A stretch of DNA of 6,952 bases from an uncultured Oscillospiraceae bacterium. Lineage in GTDB: Bacteria > Bacillota > Clostridia > Oscillospirales > Oscillospiraceae. The stretch is taken from contig CAKUED010000032.1 in the NCBI GenBank assembly GCA_934646005.1, forward strand, positions 1-6,952. Direction: 5' to 3'. Below are positions 1 to 5,442 of the stretch, in pieces. The translations under genes and the position numbers were made by a program. The number at the start of each line of letters is the position of its first letter. Position 1 is the first letter of the stretch. The notes beneath the pieces are model-generated. The model was given only the letters and a program-made list of their open reading frames with translations, ran no database searches and had not been told where the DNA came from.

Positions 1-1601
1 CGGCAGCGCTCAAGCGCGTCGGCGATGATCTCCATCGTCAGACCGTCGTTCTTCAGGTCCATCTGGATGGCGGTGACACCTTCGGTCGTACCGGCGACCT
101 TGAAGTCCATCTCGCCGTGGAAGTCCTCAACACCCTGAATATCGGTGAAGGTGCGCCACTTGCCCGTCTCCTTGTCGGAGATCAGACCGCAGGAGATACC
201 GGCGACCGGGCGCTTGATGGGCACGCCTGCGTCCATGAGGGCGAGGGTCGAGCCGCAGATGGAAGCCTGCGAGGTCGAGCCGTTGGAGGAGACGACCTCG
301 GAGACAACGCGGATGCAGTACGGGAACTCATCCACGCTCGGCAGGACCGGCACAAGCGCCTTTTCGGCAAGGCTGCCGTGACCGACCTCGCGGCGGGAGG
401 TGGAGCGTGCCGCACGCGCTTCGCCCGTGGACCACTGCGGCATATTATAGTGATGGATATAGCGCTTTTCCGTCTCGTCGTAGATGGTGTCGAGCTTCTG
501 CGCAGCAGCGAGCGTGTTCAGTGTGCAGATGGAGAGCACCTGCGTCTGACCTCTCGTGAACAGACCAGAGCCGTGTACGCGCGGCAGCACGCCGACCTCG
601 GCGTCCAGCGGGCGAATATCGTCCGGGCCGCGGCCGTCCACGCGCTTGCCCTCGAGCAGCCACTTCTTGACGATCTTCTTCTGCATCTTGTACAGGCACA
701 CGTCGATCTGGACGTCCCAGTCCTCGGCGTACTTCTCACCGAACTTCTCCTTGAAGTCCACGACCGCCTCGGTGATGCGCGCCTCGCGGACGTTCTTGTC
801 GTCGGTGTCGAGCGCGTAGGCGATCTTGTCCAGACCGTACTCGCACAGGTCATCGAGCATCTCGTGGTTGACGGCGGCCTTCTCAAACGAGAACTTCGGC
901 TTGCCGATGGTATCGACGATGTGGTTGATGAACTCCACGACCTTGACGTTGGTCTCGTGCGCGAGCTGGATGCAGTTCATCAGGATGTCCTCTTTGATCT
1001 CCTTCGCCTCGGTCTCGATCATCACGACCTTTTCATGCGTGGACGCGATGGTGACGAAGCACTGGCAGGCGTTGCGCTGATCCTGCGAGGGATTGACGAT
1101 ATACTTGCCGTCGAGATAGCAGACGTTCGTGGTCGCCGTCGGACCGTTCCAGGGAATATCGGAATAGGCGATGACGAGCGACGAGCCGATAGACGCGACG
1201 ATCTCCACGGGGTTATCATAGTCCTGCGCGAGGACGGTGTTGGTGAGCACGACGTCGTTGCGCAGCTCTTCGTCGAACAGCGGGCGCATCGGGCGGTCAA
1301 TGAGGCGGGAGATGAGGATGCCGCGCTCGGACGGGCGACCCTCGCGGCGGTTGAAGCTGCCGGGGATACGGCCGACGGCGTACATCCGCTCTTCGACCTC
1401 GATGGTCAGCGGGAAGTAGTCGATGCCCGCCTTGGGAAGGGGCGAAGCGACCGCGGTGACGAGCACGACGGTGTCGCCGTAGCGGCAGATGGCCTCGGCG
1501 TTGCAGAGCTCGGCGACCTTGCCGGTCTCAACGGTAAAGGTGCGTCCGCCGATCTCGGTCTCGAAAATGTGGTGGTTGGGATACTGTTTACGAGTGACCA
1601 T
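1..1601 (-). CDS. pnp: Polynucleotide phosphorylase (PNPase), 3' end cut by window edge
   Basis: PNPase degrades RNA 3' to 5' by phosphorolysis, releasing nucleoside diphosphates, and can add 3' tails; it acts in the cytoplasm as a trimer. The visible 533 residues start MVTRKQYPNHHIFETEIGGR. They cover the first RNase PH-like domain (about 10-145), the helical linker (about 145-240) and the second, catalytic RNase PH domain (about 310-530). Catalytic-domain signatures seen are SRREVGHGSLAEKAL, SNGSTSQAS, GSTLALMDAGVP (Asp457), VEDFHGEMDFKVAG (Asp499) and IQMDLK (Asp515). By my alignment from memory, the aspartate of VED and Asp499 match the essential E. coli Asp486 and Asp492. The family is usually about 700 residues, so the C-terminal KH and S1 RNA-binding domains lie off the left edge. 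The start is chosen because GGAGG (1609-1613) sits seven bases upstream. It lies downstream of rpsO on the same strand, as in many bacteria. Confidence 0.98.
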   Translation of the reverse strand, partial: MVTRKQYPNHHIFETEIGGRTFTVETGKVAELCNAEAICRYGDTVVLVTAVASPLPKAGIDYFPLTIEVEERMYAVGRIPGSFNRREGRPSERGILISRLIDRPMRPLFDEELRNDVVLTNTVLAQDYDNPVEIVASIGSSLVIAYSDIPWNGPTATTNVCYLDGKYIVNPSQDQRNACQCFVTIASTHEKVVMIETEAKEIKEDILMNCIQLAHETNVKVVEFINHIVDTIGKPKFSFEKAAVNHEMLDDLCEYGLDKIAYALDTDDKNVREARITEAVVDFKEKFGEKYAEDWDVQIDVCLYKMQKKIVKKWLLEGKRVDGRGPDDIRPLDAEVGVLPRVHGSGLFTRGQTQVLSICTLNTLAAAQKLDTIYDETEKRYIHHYNMPQWSTGEARAARSTSRREVGHGSLAEKALVPVLPSVDEFPYCIRVVSEVVSSNGSTSQASICGSTLALMDAGVPIKRPVAGISCGLISDKETGKWRTFTDIQGVEDFHGEMDFKVAGTTEGVTAIQMDLKNDGLTMEIIADALERC

Positions 1602-1608
1602 GGAAAAA

Positions 1609-1613
1609 CCTCC
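1609..1613 (-). promoter_or_regulatory. pnp ribosome binding site
   Basis: GGAGG on the minus strand, seven bases before the ATG at 1599-1601. It lies in an A-rich, apparently unpaired stretch only 12 bases from the base of the large leader hairpin (1626-1704), so folding of or binding to that hairpin could affect ribosome access. Confidence 0.9.
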
Positions 1614-1625
1614 TGTAAGTTTTGC

Positions 1626-1704
1626 CTGCATGGGAGGTTTAGCACTTGAAGCCGCCGCCGAGCCGTCGGCAGTGCCTTCAACTGCTAAAGGACAACCCAT
1701 GCAG
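1626..1704 (-). promoter_or_regulatory. Long imperfect hairpin in the pnp 5' leader
   Basis: The two halves pair through nearly their whole length. From the base: 9 perfect pairs (1626-1634 with 1696-1704), an asymmetric internal loop (1635-1637 against 1690-1695), 7 perfect pairs (1638-1644 with 1683-1689), one mismatch, 6 perfect pairs (1646-1651 with 1676-1681), a short interrupted segment, then 5 pairs (1657-1661 with 1666-1670) closing a four-base loop at 1662-1665. There is no T-run after it on the minus strand, so it is not a standard terminator. In E. coli the pnp leader forms a long stem cut by RNase III, after which PNPase represses its own message. The position and shape here suggest the same kind of control, but that is inference. 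Confidence 0.7.
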
Positions 1705-1773
1705 AATGTTGTGGTATCTAAAAAGTGCCGTCGTTTGACGCCGCTTCTCAGACTGTTTCAAAGCCTCGCAGAG

Positions 1774-1795
1774 TTTTGCGCCCGCAGGCGCAAAA
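1774..1795. repeat. Perfect inverted repeat 1 of the rpsO-pnp spacer
   Basis: TTTTGCGCC (1774-1782) pairs perfectly with GGCGCAAAA (1787-1795) around the four-base loop CGCA. It is one of four closely spaced perfect hairpins in a stretch with no credible gene. Confidence 0.8.
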
Positions 1796-1807
1796 GCGAT
1801 TCGGATC

Positions 1808-1840
1808 ATTTTTGCCGGCGGCGTGTACGTCGGCAAAAAT
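1808..1840. repeat. Perfect inverted repeat 2 of the rpsO-pnp spacer
   Basis: ATTTTTGCCG (1808-1817) pairs perfectly with CGGCAAAAAT (1831-1840). The 13-base loop can extend the stem by about three pairs, one of them a G-T wobble. As in repeat 1, an AT-rich outer end encloses a GC-rich inner stem. Confidence 0.8.
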
Positions 1841-1863
1841 ACTGCTCACGGAGCGGAGCGTGG

Positions 1864-1887
1864 AATTTGTGCGTTTACGCACAAATT
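1864..1887. repeat. Perfect inverted repeat 3 of the rpsO-pnp spacer
   Basis: AATTTGTGCG (1864-1873) pairs perfectly with CGCACAAATT (1878-1887) around the four-base loop TTTA. It again has an AT-rich outer end and a GC-rich inner end. Confidence 0.8.
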
Positions 1888-1913
1888 ATGCGCGCAGCAC
1901 AGTGCAAGCCCTC

Positions 1914-1948
1914 TCAAACGGAAACCCAGCGAAGCGGTTTCCGTTTGA
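1914..1948. repeat. Perfect 13-base inverted repeat 4 of the rpsO-pnp spacer
   Basis: TCAAACGGAAACC (1914-1926) pairs perfectly with GGTTTCCGTTTGA (1936-1948) around a nine-base loop that can itself close as GC-GAA-GC. This is the longest perfect stem in the array. It lies immediately after the rpsO terminator-like hairpin in the direction of minus-strand transcription. Confidence 0.8.
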
Positions 1949-1955
1949 AGAAAAT

Positions 1956-1980
1956 GGGCGGTCGTGCGACCGCCCTTTTT
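1956..1980 (-). terminator. Terminator-like hairpin downstream of rpsO
   Basis: GGGCGGTC (1956-1963) and GACCGCCC (1968-1975) form a perfect eight-pair stem with a four-base loop, 25 bases beyond the rpsO stop codon. On the minus strand the stem is followed by ATTTTC, a weak T-tract. On the plus strand it is followed by five T (1976-1980), so it looks better in the opposite orientation and could act in both. A leaky terminator here would let some rpsO transcripts continue into pnp, as known for E. coli rpsO-pnp; that is inference. Confidence 0.7.
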
Positions 1981-1999
1981 GGCTACGAGTTTGCAGGTT

Positions 2000-2266
2000 T
2001 TACTTACGCAGACCCAGCTTGGCAACGATCGCGCGGTAACGGTTGATGTCCTTCTTCGCCAGATAGTCGAGAAGGCTGCGGCGCTTACCGACCATCATCA
2101 GCAGGCCGCGGCGGGAGTGGTTGTCGTGCTTGTGCTCACGCAGGTGCTCGGTCAGGTCGTTGATACGGCTGGTCAGGACCGCGATCTGGACCTCGGGCGA
2201 GCCGGTGTCACCGGGATGGGTCGCGTACTGCTCAATGATAGCAGTCTTTTCTTCTTTGCGCATCAT
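2000..2266 (-). CDS. rpsO: 30S ribosomal protein S15
   Basis: S15 is an early-binding protein of the small ribosomal subunit; it binds the central domain of 16S rRNA. The 88-residue product contains the diagnostic stretches [39 protein letters not shown] and [16 protein letters not shown], and its length fits the family (about 87-89). Two ATG codons stand in tandem at 2264-2266 and 2261-2263. The first is chosen because it is ten bases from the AAAGGTGG ribosome binding site against 13 for the second, but either is possible and the difference is one Met. The reading frame is open further upstream, but that extension has no family similarity and crosses the likely promoter. pnp follows on the same strand across a 398-base structured spacer. 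Confidence 0.98.
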   Translation of the reverse strand: MMRKEEKTAIIEQYATHPGDTGSPEVQIAVLTSRINDLTEHLREHKHDNHSRRGLLMMVGKRRSLLDYLAKKDINRYRAIVAKLGLRK

Positions 2267-2277
2267 AGTTGTGTTTC

Positions 2278-2285
2278 CACCTTTC
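2278..2285 (-). promoter_or_regulatory. rpsO ribosome binding site
   Basis: AAAGGTGG on the minus strand lies about ten bases before the first of two tandem ATG codons. The rather long spacing is what favours the upstream ATG over the downstream one. Confidence 0.7.
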
Positions 2286-2326
2286 AAAATATTCCCCGCA
2301 GGACTAAGTAACGGGCAGGCAGAAAA

Positions 2327-2383
2327 CCGGGCTGGACCCGGCGGTCTCCCGAAACTGAGTTCTGGGGCGCGGCGCAGTGCGCC
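2327..2383 (-). promoter_or_regulatory. Structured rpsO 5' leader, possible S15 autoregulatory site
   Basis: Within the roughly 120-base leader, three short hairpins follow each other. 2371-2383 is GGCGC/GCGCC with a three-base loop. 2342-2351 is CGG/CCG closed by a GAGA loop on the minus strand. 2327-2341 is CCGGG/CCCGG with a five-base loop. The last two abut directly and could stack. S15 represses its own translation through leader RNAs of several unrelated shapes in different bacteria. This leader is a candidate, but I cannot match it to a named class. Confidence 0.4.
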
Positions 2384-2393
2384 ATCGTGATTT

Positions 2394-2422
2394 AGGATAC
2401 CACACTTTCCGGCAAATGTAAA
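2394..2422 (-). promoter_or_regulatory. Predicted rpsO promoter
   Basis: On the minus strand, TTTACA (2417-2422) as -35 and TATCCT (2394-2399) as -10 are separated by 17 bases. The -10 is preceded by TG plus one base, an extended -10. The predicted start of transcription near 2387 gives a leader of about 120 bases before rpsO. Confidence 0.6.
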
Positions 2423-2472
2423 GCACAATTTTGCCCGTTTTCCTCAGAAATCCCCGCAAAAGTCCGCGCTTT

Positions 2473-2486
2473 GCGCCGCGCGGCGC
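2473..2486. repeat. Perfect 14-base GC palindrome between divergent promoters
   Basis: GCGCCGCGCGGCGC is its own reverse complement and ends four bases before the predicted aspartate kinase -35 box. It could be an operator, but such GC palindromes also arise by chance in GC-rich DNA. No matching repressor gene is visible. Confidence 0.4.
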
Positions 2487-2489
2487 GCA

Positions 2490-2519
2490 CTGACAAAATC
2501 CGCCGCCCGGTCATATAGT
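2490..2519 (+). promoter_or_regulatory. Predicted aspartate kinase promoter
   Basis: CTGACA (2490-2495) as -35 and TATAGT (2514-2519) as -10 are separated by 18 bases, each one base off consensus. This gives a leader of roughly 43 bases, too short for a lysine riboswitch, so riboswitch control of this kinase is unlikely from this promoter. Confidence 0.6.
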
Positions 2520-2568
2520 GGAACAGGGCGCGATGTGCCCCAAAATCCAATCGAAACGGAGTGAAATG

Positions 2569-3834
2569 ATGCTGAAGGTAGCCAAATTCGGCGGATCGTC
2601 GCTTGCCGACGCGCGGTGCTTTCTGAACGTGCGCGACATCGTGCTGTCCGACCCCGCGCGGCGCGTCGTGGTCGTCTCCGCCCCCGGCAAGCGTCATGCC
2701 GCCGATCACAAGGTCACGGACCTTTTATATCTCTGCCACGCGCATCTGGAATACCGCGTCCCCTGCTGGGACTTGTTCCGCCGCATCCGCGAGCGGTTTT
2801 TGCAGATCCGCGACGGCTGCGCGCTGCAAACGCCCGTCGGGCAGCTGCTGGACGATATTTATGCCGGGCTCACGCCCGCGACGGCGCGGGATTATCTTGC
2901 CTCGCGCGGGGAGTATCTCGCGGCGCGGCTGATGGCGGATCTGCTGGGCTATGCGTTTGTGGACGCGGCTGACTGGCTGCGCTTTGACTACGCCGGGCGG
3001 GTGCTGACGGAGGAATCGTTCGCGGCGCTGCATACGCTTGCCGACGGGCGCAGGATCGTCACGCCGGGCTTTTACGGCGCGCTGCCGGACGGCGCGGTGC
3101 GTACCTTCTCGCGCGGCGGGTCGGACGTGACGGGCAGTCTCGCCGCGGCGGCGCTGCACGCGGATGTGTGCGAAAACTGGACGGATGTGCCGGGCGTGCT
3201 TGCCGCCGACCCGCGCCTTGTGCCGCAGGCAGAGCCGATCGCGCGGCTGACGTATGCGCAGCTTCAGGCGCTCTCGGCGGTGGGGATGCAGGTGCTGCAC
3301 GAGTCGGCGGTCGAGCCGCTGCGCGCGGCGCAGATCCCGCTGCATATCCGCAGCACGCGTCAGCCGGAAGCGCCGGGGACGCTCATCGGCTGCCCGGACG
3401 CGGGCGGCGGCGCGGACGGCGCGGTCGCCTTTGCCGCGCGGCGCGGCATTGCGATGCTGCGCCTCTGTCCCGCTCCATTGGCGGCGGCGGAGGACGTGCG
3501 GCAGACCGTCACGCAGGCGGGCGTGACGATCCTGTACAGCTCGGCGGGTTTTGAGCAGATGACGCTGCTGCTGGAGGCGGATGCCGCAGCGCTGCACCAG
3601 GCGGCAGAGCAGCTCGCGCGCCAGCTCCCCCGCGCGCAGCTCAAGCTGCGCGAAAATCTGAGCCTGCTCGCCGTGCTGCAAGGCGGCAAGGGCGCGGCGG
3701 CGAATATCGTCGCCGCCGTCCAGGACGCCGGCGTCCCCGTCCACGAGCTGACTCAAGCCGACGCCTGCCTGCTCCTGATCGTCAACGACAGCCAGTTCGA
3801 GACGGCGCTCAAAGCCGCCTACGGGGCGAGATAG
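2569..3834 (+). CDS. Aspartate kinase
   Basis: It phosphorylates aspartate with ATP, the first step toward lysine, diaminopimelate, threonine and methionine. The 421-residue product has the N-terminal kinase motif KFGGSS (Lys6), the conserved Glu of SRGEYLAARL (about 115), RGGSDVTGSLAAAAL (182-196) and TDVPGVLAADPRLV (205-218). These together identify the amino-acid kinase fold of aspartokinases. Residues from about 294 to the end fit a tandem ACT regulatory region, but the ACT sequences are divergent. Tandem ATG codons stand at 2566 and 2569. I chose 2569 because GGAG (2558-2561) is then seven bases away rather than four. An in-frame upstream ATG at 2518 has no ribosome site and overlaps the promoter. 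The gene has its own promoter and terminator, with no other lysine or threonine gene beside it. Which isozyme (lysC, thrA-like or dapG-like) cannot be told. Confidence 0.93.
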   Translation: MLKVAKFGGSSLADARCFLNVRDIVLSDPARRVVVVSAPGKRHAADHKVTDLLYLCHAHLEYRVPCWDLFRRIRERFLQIRDGCALQTPVGQLLDDIYAGLTPATARDYLASRGEYLAARLMADLLGYAFVDAADWLRFDYAGRVLTEESFAALHTLADGRRIVTPGFYGALPDGAVRTFSRGGSDVTGSLAAAALHADVCENWTDVPGVLAADPRLVPQAEPIARLTYAQLQALSAVGMQVLHESAVEPLRAAQIPLHIRSTRQPEAPGTLIGCPDAGGGADGAVAFAARRGIAMLRLCPAPLAAAEDVRQTVTQAGVTILYSSAGFEQMTLLLEADAAALHQAAEQLARQLPRAQLKLRENLSLLAVLQGGKGAAANIVAAVQDAGVPVHELTQADACLLLIVNDSQFETALKAAYGAR

Positions 3835-3856
3835 GGCGTTTTGCATCAAAAACCAA

Positions 3857-3888
3857 GCCCGGAATGCGCAGGCATTCCGGGCGATTTT
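3857..3888 (+). terminator. Rho-independent terminator of the aspartate kinase gene
   Basis: A perfect 11-pair stem, GCCCGGAATGC (3857-3867) with GCATTCCGGGC (3872-3882), has a four-base loop and is followed by GATTTTGTGT. An A-run lies upstream (3848-3852), so it may also stop transcription on the other strand. It starts 22 bases after the kinase stop codon. Confidence 0.85.
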
Positions 3889-3895
3889 GTGTATC

Positions 3896-3924
3896 TTGAC
3901 AGGGGAATAAGGCGGGAGTATACT
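3896..3924 (+). promoter_or_regulatory. Predicted promoter of the SdpI-family gene
   Basis: A perfect -35 TTGACA (3896-3901) and -10 TATACT (3919-3924, one mismatch) are separated by 17 bases. The -35 box begins seven bases after the terminator T-tract of the upstream gene, so the downstream gene is an independent unit. Transcription would begin near 3931. Confidence 0.85.
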
Positions 3925-3947
3925 GTGCGGAAAGAGGGGGCTTTTGC

Positions 3948-4331
3948 ATGGGTTACTGGATCTTCATGCTCGTGATGGTGCTGCTGATGCCGCTGGTGAT
4001 GCTGTTTACGGGGCGGGCGTTTTCCAAAAACGCGCCGAAAACGATCAACCCGGTCTATGGCTACCGCACGGCGATGTCGATGAAAAATCAGGACACCTGG
4101 AAGTTTGCGCACCGCTATTTCGGCAGGCTCTGGTATCGCTGCGGACTGGTGCTCACGCCGGTCACGGTCGCGGTGATGTGCCTCGCGCTCGGAAAAGGGG
4201 AGGACACGGTGAGCTGGCTCGGCAGCGCGCTGTGCGCCGTGCAGCTCGTAGTGCTCCTCGCGCCCATCGCGCCGACGGAGCGGGCGCTGCGGCGCACCTT
4301 CGACAAGGATGGCAACCGCCGGGAAGCATAA
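3948..4331 (+). CDS. SdpI/YhfL-family small membrane protein
   Basis: The 127-residue protein has three predicted membrane segments (about 3-24, 63-81 and 90-108). The loop after the first holds the family signature: NPVYGYRT (34-41), SMKN (44-47), then Trp51 and Ala54. Its end, PTERALRRTFDKDGNRR, also fits small members of PF13630. The best-known relative, Bacillus subtilis SdpI, gives immunity to the SdpC toxin and signals to the repressor SdpR, but most family members have no known role. No SdpR-like regulator or toxin gene is adjacent, so an immunity function should not be assumed. The start is set by AGAGGGGG (3933-3940), seven bases before the ATG. It has its own near-consensus promoter and converges with the EamA gene, sharing a terminator. 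Confidence 0.85.
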   Translation: MGYWIFMLVMVLLMPLVMLFTGRAFSKNAPKTINPVYGYRTAMSMKNQDTWKFAHRYFGRLWYRCGLVLTPVTVAVMCLALGKGEDTVSWLGSALCAVQLVVLLAPIAPTERALRRTFDKDGNRREA

Positions 4332-4334
4332 AAG

Positions 4335-4367
4335 AACCCGCCGCCACAGAACGTGGCGGCGGGTTTT
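4335..4367. terminator. Bidirectional terminator shared by convergent genes
   Basis: AACCCGCCGCCAC (4335-4347) and GTGGCGGCGGGTT (4353-4365) form a perfect 13-pair stem with a five-base loop. On the plus strand it ends in TTTT (4364-4367), and on the minus strand it is followed by CTTTTATG. It lies three bases after the SdpI-family stop and just past the EamA stop, so one element serves both genes. Confidence 0.9.
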
Positions 4368-4368
4368 G

Positions 4369-5265
4369 TCATGCGGTCTGCTTTGCTTTTCCGGGGAGCT
4401 GGGCGAGGATGATGGCGGCAAACATCAGCGCGCAGCCGAGCAGCTCGCGCGGGGCGAGCGTCTGGTGCAAAATCAGCCAGCCGCCGAGCGCGGCAAAGAC
4501 CGACTCGAGGCTCATCAGCAGCGACGCAAGCGTCGGCTCGGTGTAGCGCTGCCCCAAAATTTGCAGCGTGTACGCAACGCCGCCGGACAAAATGCCCGCG
4601 TAACAGATGGGCAGCCAGCAGGAGAGGATCGCGCTCCACGACGGCGTCTCGAACAGCAGCATCCCGATCGCGCCGATCACGCAGCAGGTGTACGATTGGA
4701 TGCAGGCGAGCAGGATGCCGTCCATGCACGCGCCGATGTGGTCGATGTACAAAATCTGCGCCATAAAGAAGAACGCGGACACGAGCGTGAGCAGGTCGCC
4801 GGTGTTGACGTTCATCGTGCCGTGCATACACAAAAAATACAGTCCCGCAACGGCGATGACGACGCTTGCCCAGACGCGCCCGCCGACCTTTTTGCCGAGG
4901 AAAATGCCCGCCAGGGGCACGAGGACGATGTAGAGCGTGGTGATAAAGCCGGATTTGCCGACGGAGGTATACAGAAGCCCGAACTGCTGGAACGTGCTGG
5001 CAGCACACAGAAGCAGCCCGCAGAGAAAGCCGCGCAGCAGCACGCCGCCGCGACTGAGACCGCTTCTTTCGCGCAGCGCCGCCTGACGCTTTCGCCCGGC
5101 GAGGGCGAACGGCAGCAGGACCGTTCCGGCGAGGAAAAAGCGCGTCGCCTGCATGGTGAACGGACCGATGCGGCTGACGCCTTCTTTTTGTGCGACAAAT
5201 GCCGTGCCCCAGATCATTGCCGTGAGCAGGAGCAGGAGACTGCCTTTGAGTTGTTGCTGTTTCAT
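4369..5265 (-). CDS. EamA-family (DMT superfamily) membrane transporter
   Basis: The 298-residue protein is built of two EamA repeats of about five membrane helices each (about residues 6-148 and 155-290), the usual ten-helix layout of drug/metabolite transporters in the cytoplasmic membrane. Signatures seen are MIWGTAFVAQKEG near residue 17 and YTEPTLASLLMSLESVFAAL (241-260), the typical EP..ASL...E.VFA segment in the second repeat. Relatives export amino acids, metabolites or drugs; the substrate here cannot be read from the sequence. The start at 5265 (MKQQQLKGSL) is chosen because GAGG (5273-5276) lies seven bases upstream. An in-frame ATG 14 codons earlier has no ribosome site and adds a non-family tail. 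It is a single-gene unit with its own promoter and terminator. Confidence 0.93.
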   Translation of the reverse strand: MKQQQLKGSLLLLLTAMIWGTAFVAQKEGVSRIGPFTMQATRFFLAGTVLLPFALAGRKRQAALRERSGLSRGGVLLRGFLCGLLLCAASTFQQFGLLYTSVGKSGFITTLYIVLVPLAGIFLGKKVGGRVWASVVIAVAGLYFLCMHGTMNVNTGDLLTLVSAFFFMAQILYIDHIGACMDGILLACIQSYTCCVIGAIGMLLFETPSWSAILSCWLPICYAGILSGGVAYTLQILGQRYTEPTLASLLMSLESVFAALGGWLILHQTLAPRELLGCALMFAAIILAQLPGKAKQTA

Positions 5266-5297
5266 AGTGTGACCTCGATCTTGTAAATGCTGAACCA

Positions 5298-5326
5298 AAG
5301 GTATCACGCCGCGCGGTTTTTGTCAA
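5298..5326 (-). promoter_or_regulatory. Predicted EamA transporter promoter
   Basis: On the minus strand, a perfect -35 TTGACA (5321-5326) and a poor -10 TACCTT (5298-5303) are separated by 17 bases. The -10 is helped by an upstream TG (extended -10). It is divergent from the promoter at 5377-5405. Confidence 0.65.
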
Positions 5327-5376
5327 TCTGCGGTTTGCGCTGCGCGCCGGACGGTCCTGCGCAGAAAAGCGGGTGG

Positions 5377-5405
5377 TTGTCAGGGGACGGGATGTGTGCT
5401 ATAAT
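5377..5405 (+). promoter_or_regulatory. Strong extended -10 promoter of the small protein/flavoprotein unit
   Basis: TTGTCA (5377-5382, one mismatch) and a perfect TATAAT (5400-5405) are separated by 17 bases, with TG at 5397-5398 completing an extended -10. This is among the best promoter matches in the window and gives a leader of about 30 bases. Confidence 0.85.
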
Positions 5406-5442
5406 AGCGGCTGCAAACGCGCAAAAAGAGGAGGGAGCGGTC

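Noticed and set aside
117..1649. 510-codon open frame on the plus strand
   Set aside because: It is antisense to the clearly conserved pnp gene. Long opposite-strand frames are expected in GC-rich coding DNA, and the translation has no recognisable family motif.
1774..1975. Possible CRISPR array
   Set aside because: The stems differ in sequence, so there is no repeated direct unit with spacers, and no cas gene is nearby.
1489..2046. Plus-strand open frames of 185 and 104 codons (the second at 1725-2039) across the rpsO-pnp spacer
   Set aside because: They run through the hairpin array, overlap pnp and rpsO antisense, have no family motif, and their content is explained by the inverted repeats. 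Relatives may carry such frames as annotated hypothetical proteins, but I see no support for translation.
2520..2568. Possible lysine riboswitch before aspartate kinase
   Set aside because: The predicted leader is only about 43 bases, far shorter than the lysine riboswitch, and no terminator or anti-terminator pair is visible.
2725..3849. 374-codon open frame on the minus strand
   Set aside because: It is antisense to aspartate kinase, Arg-rich, low in complexity and crosses the kinase terminator region; it is a shadow of the real gene.
4309..5286. 325-codon open frame on the plus strand
   Set aside because: It is antisense to the EamA transporter, begins inside the SdpI-family gene and runs through a strong terminator; the product is charged and low in complexity.
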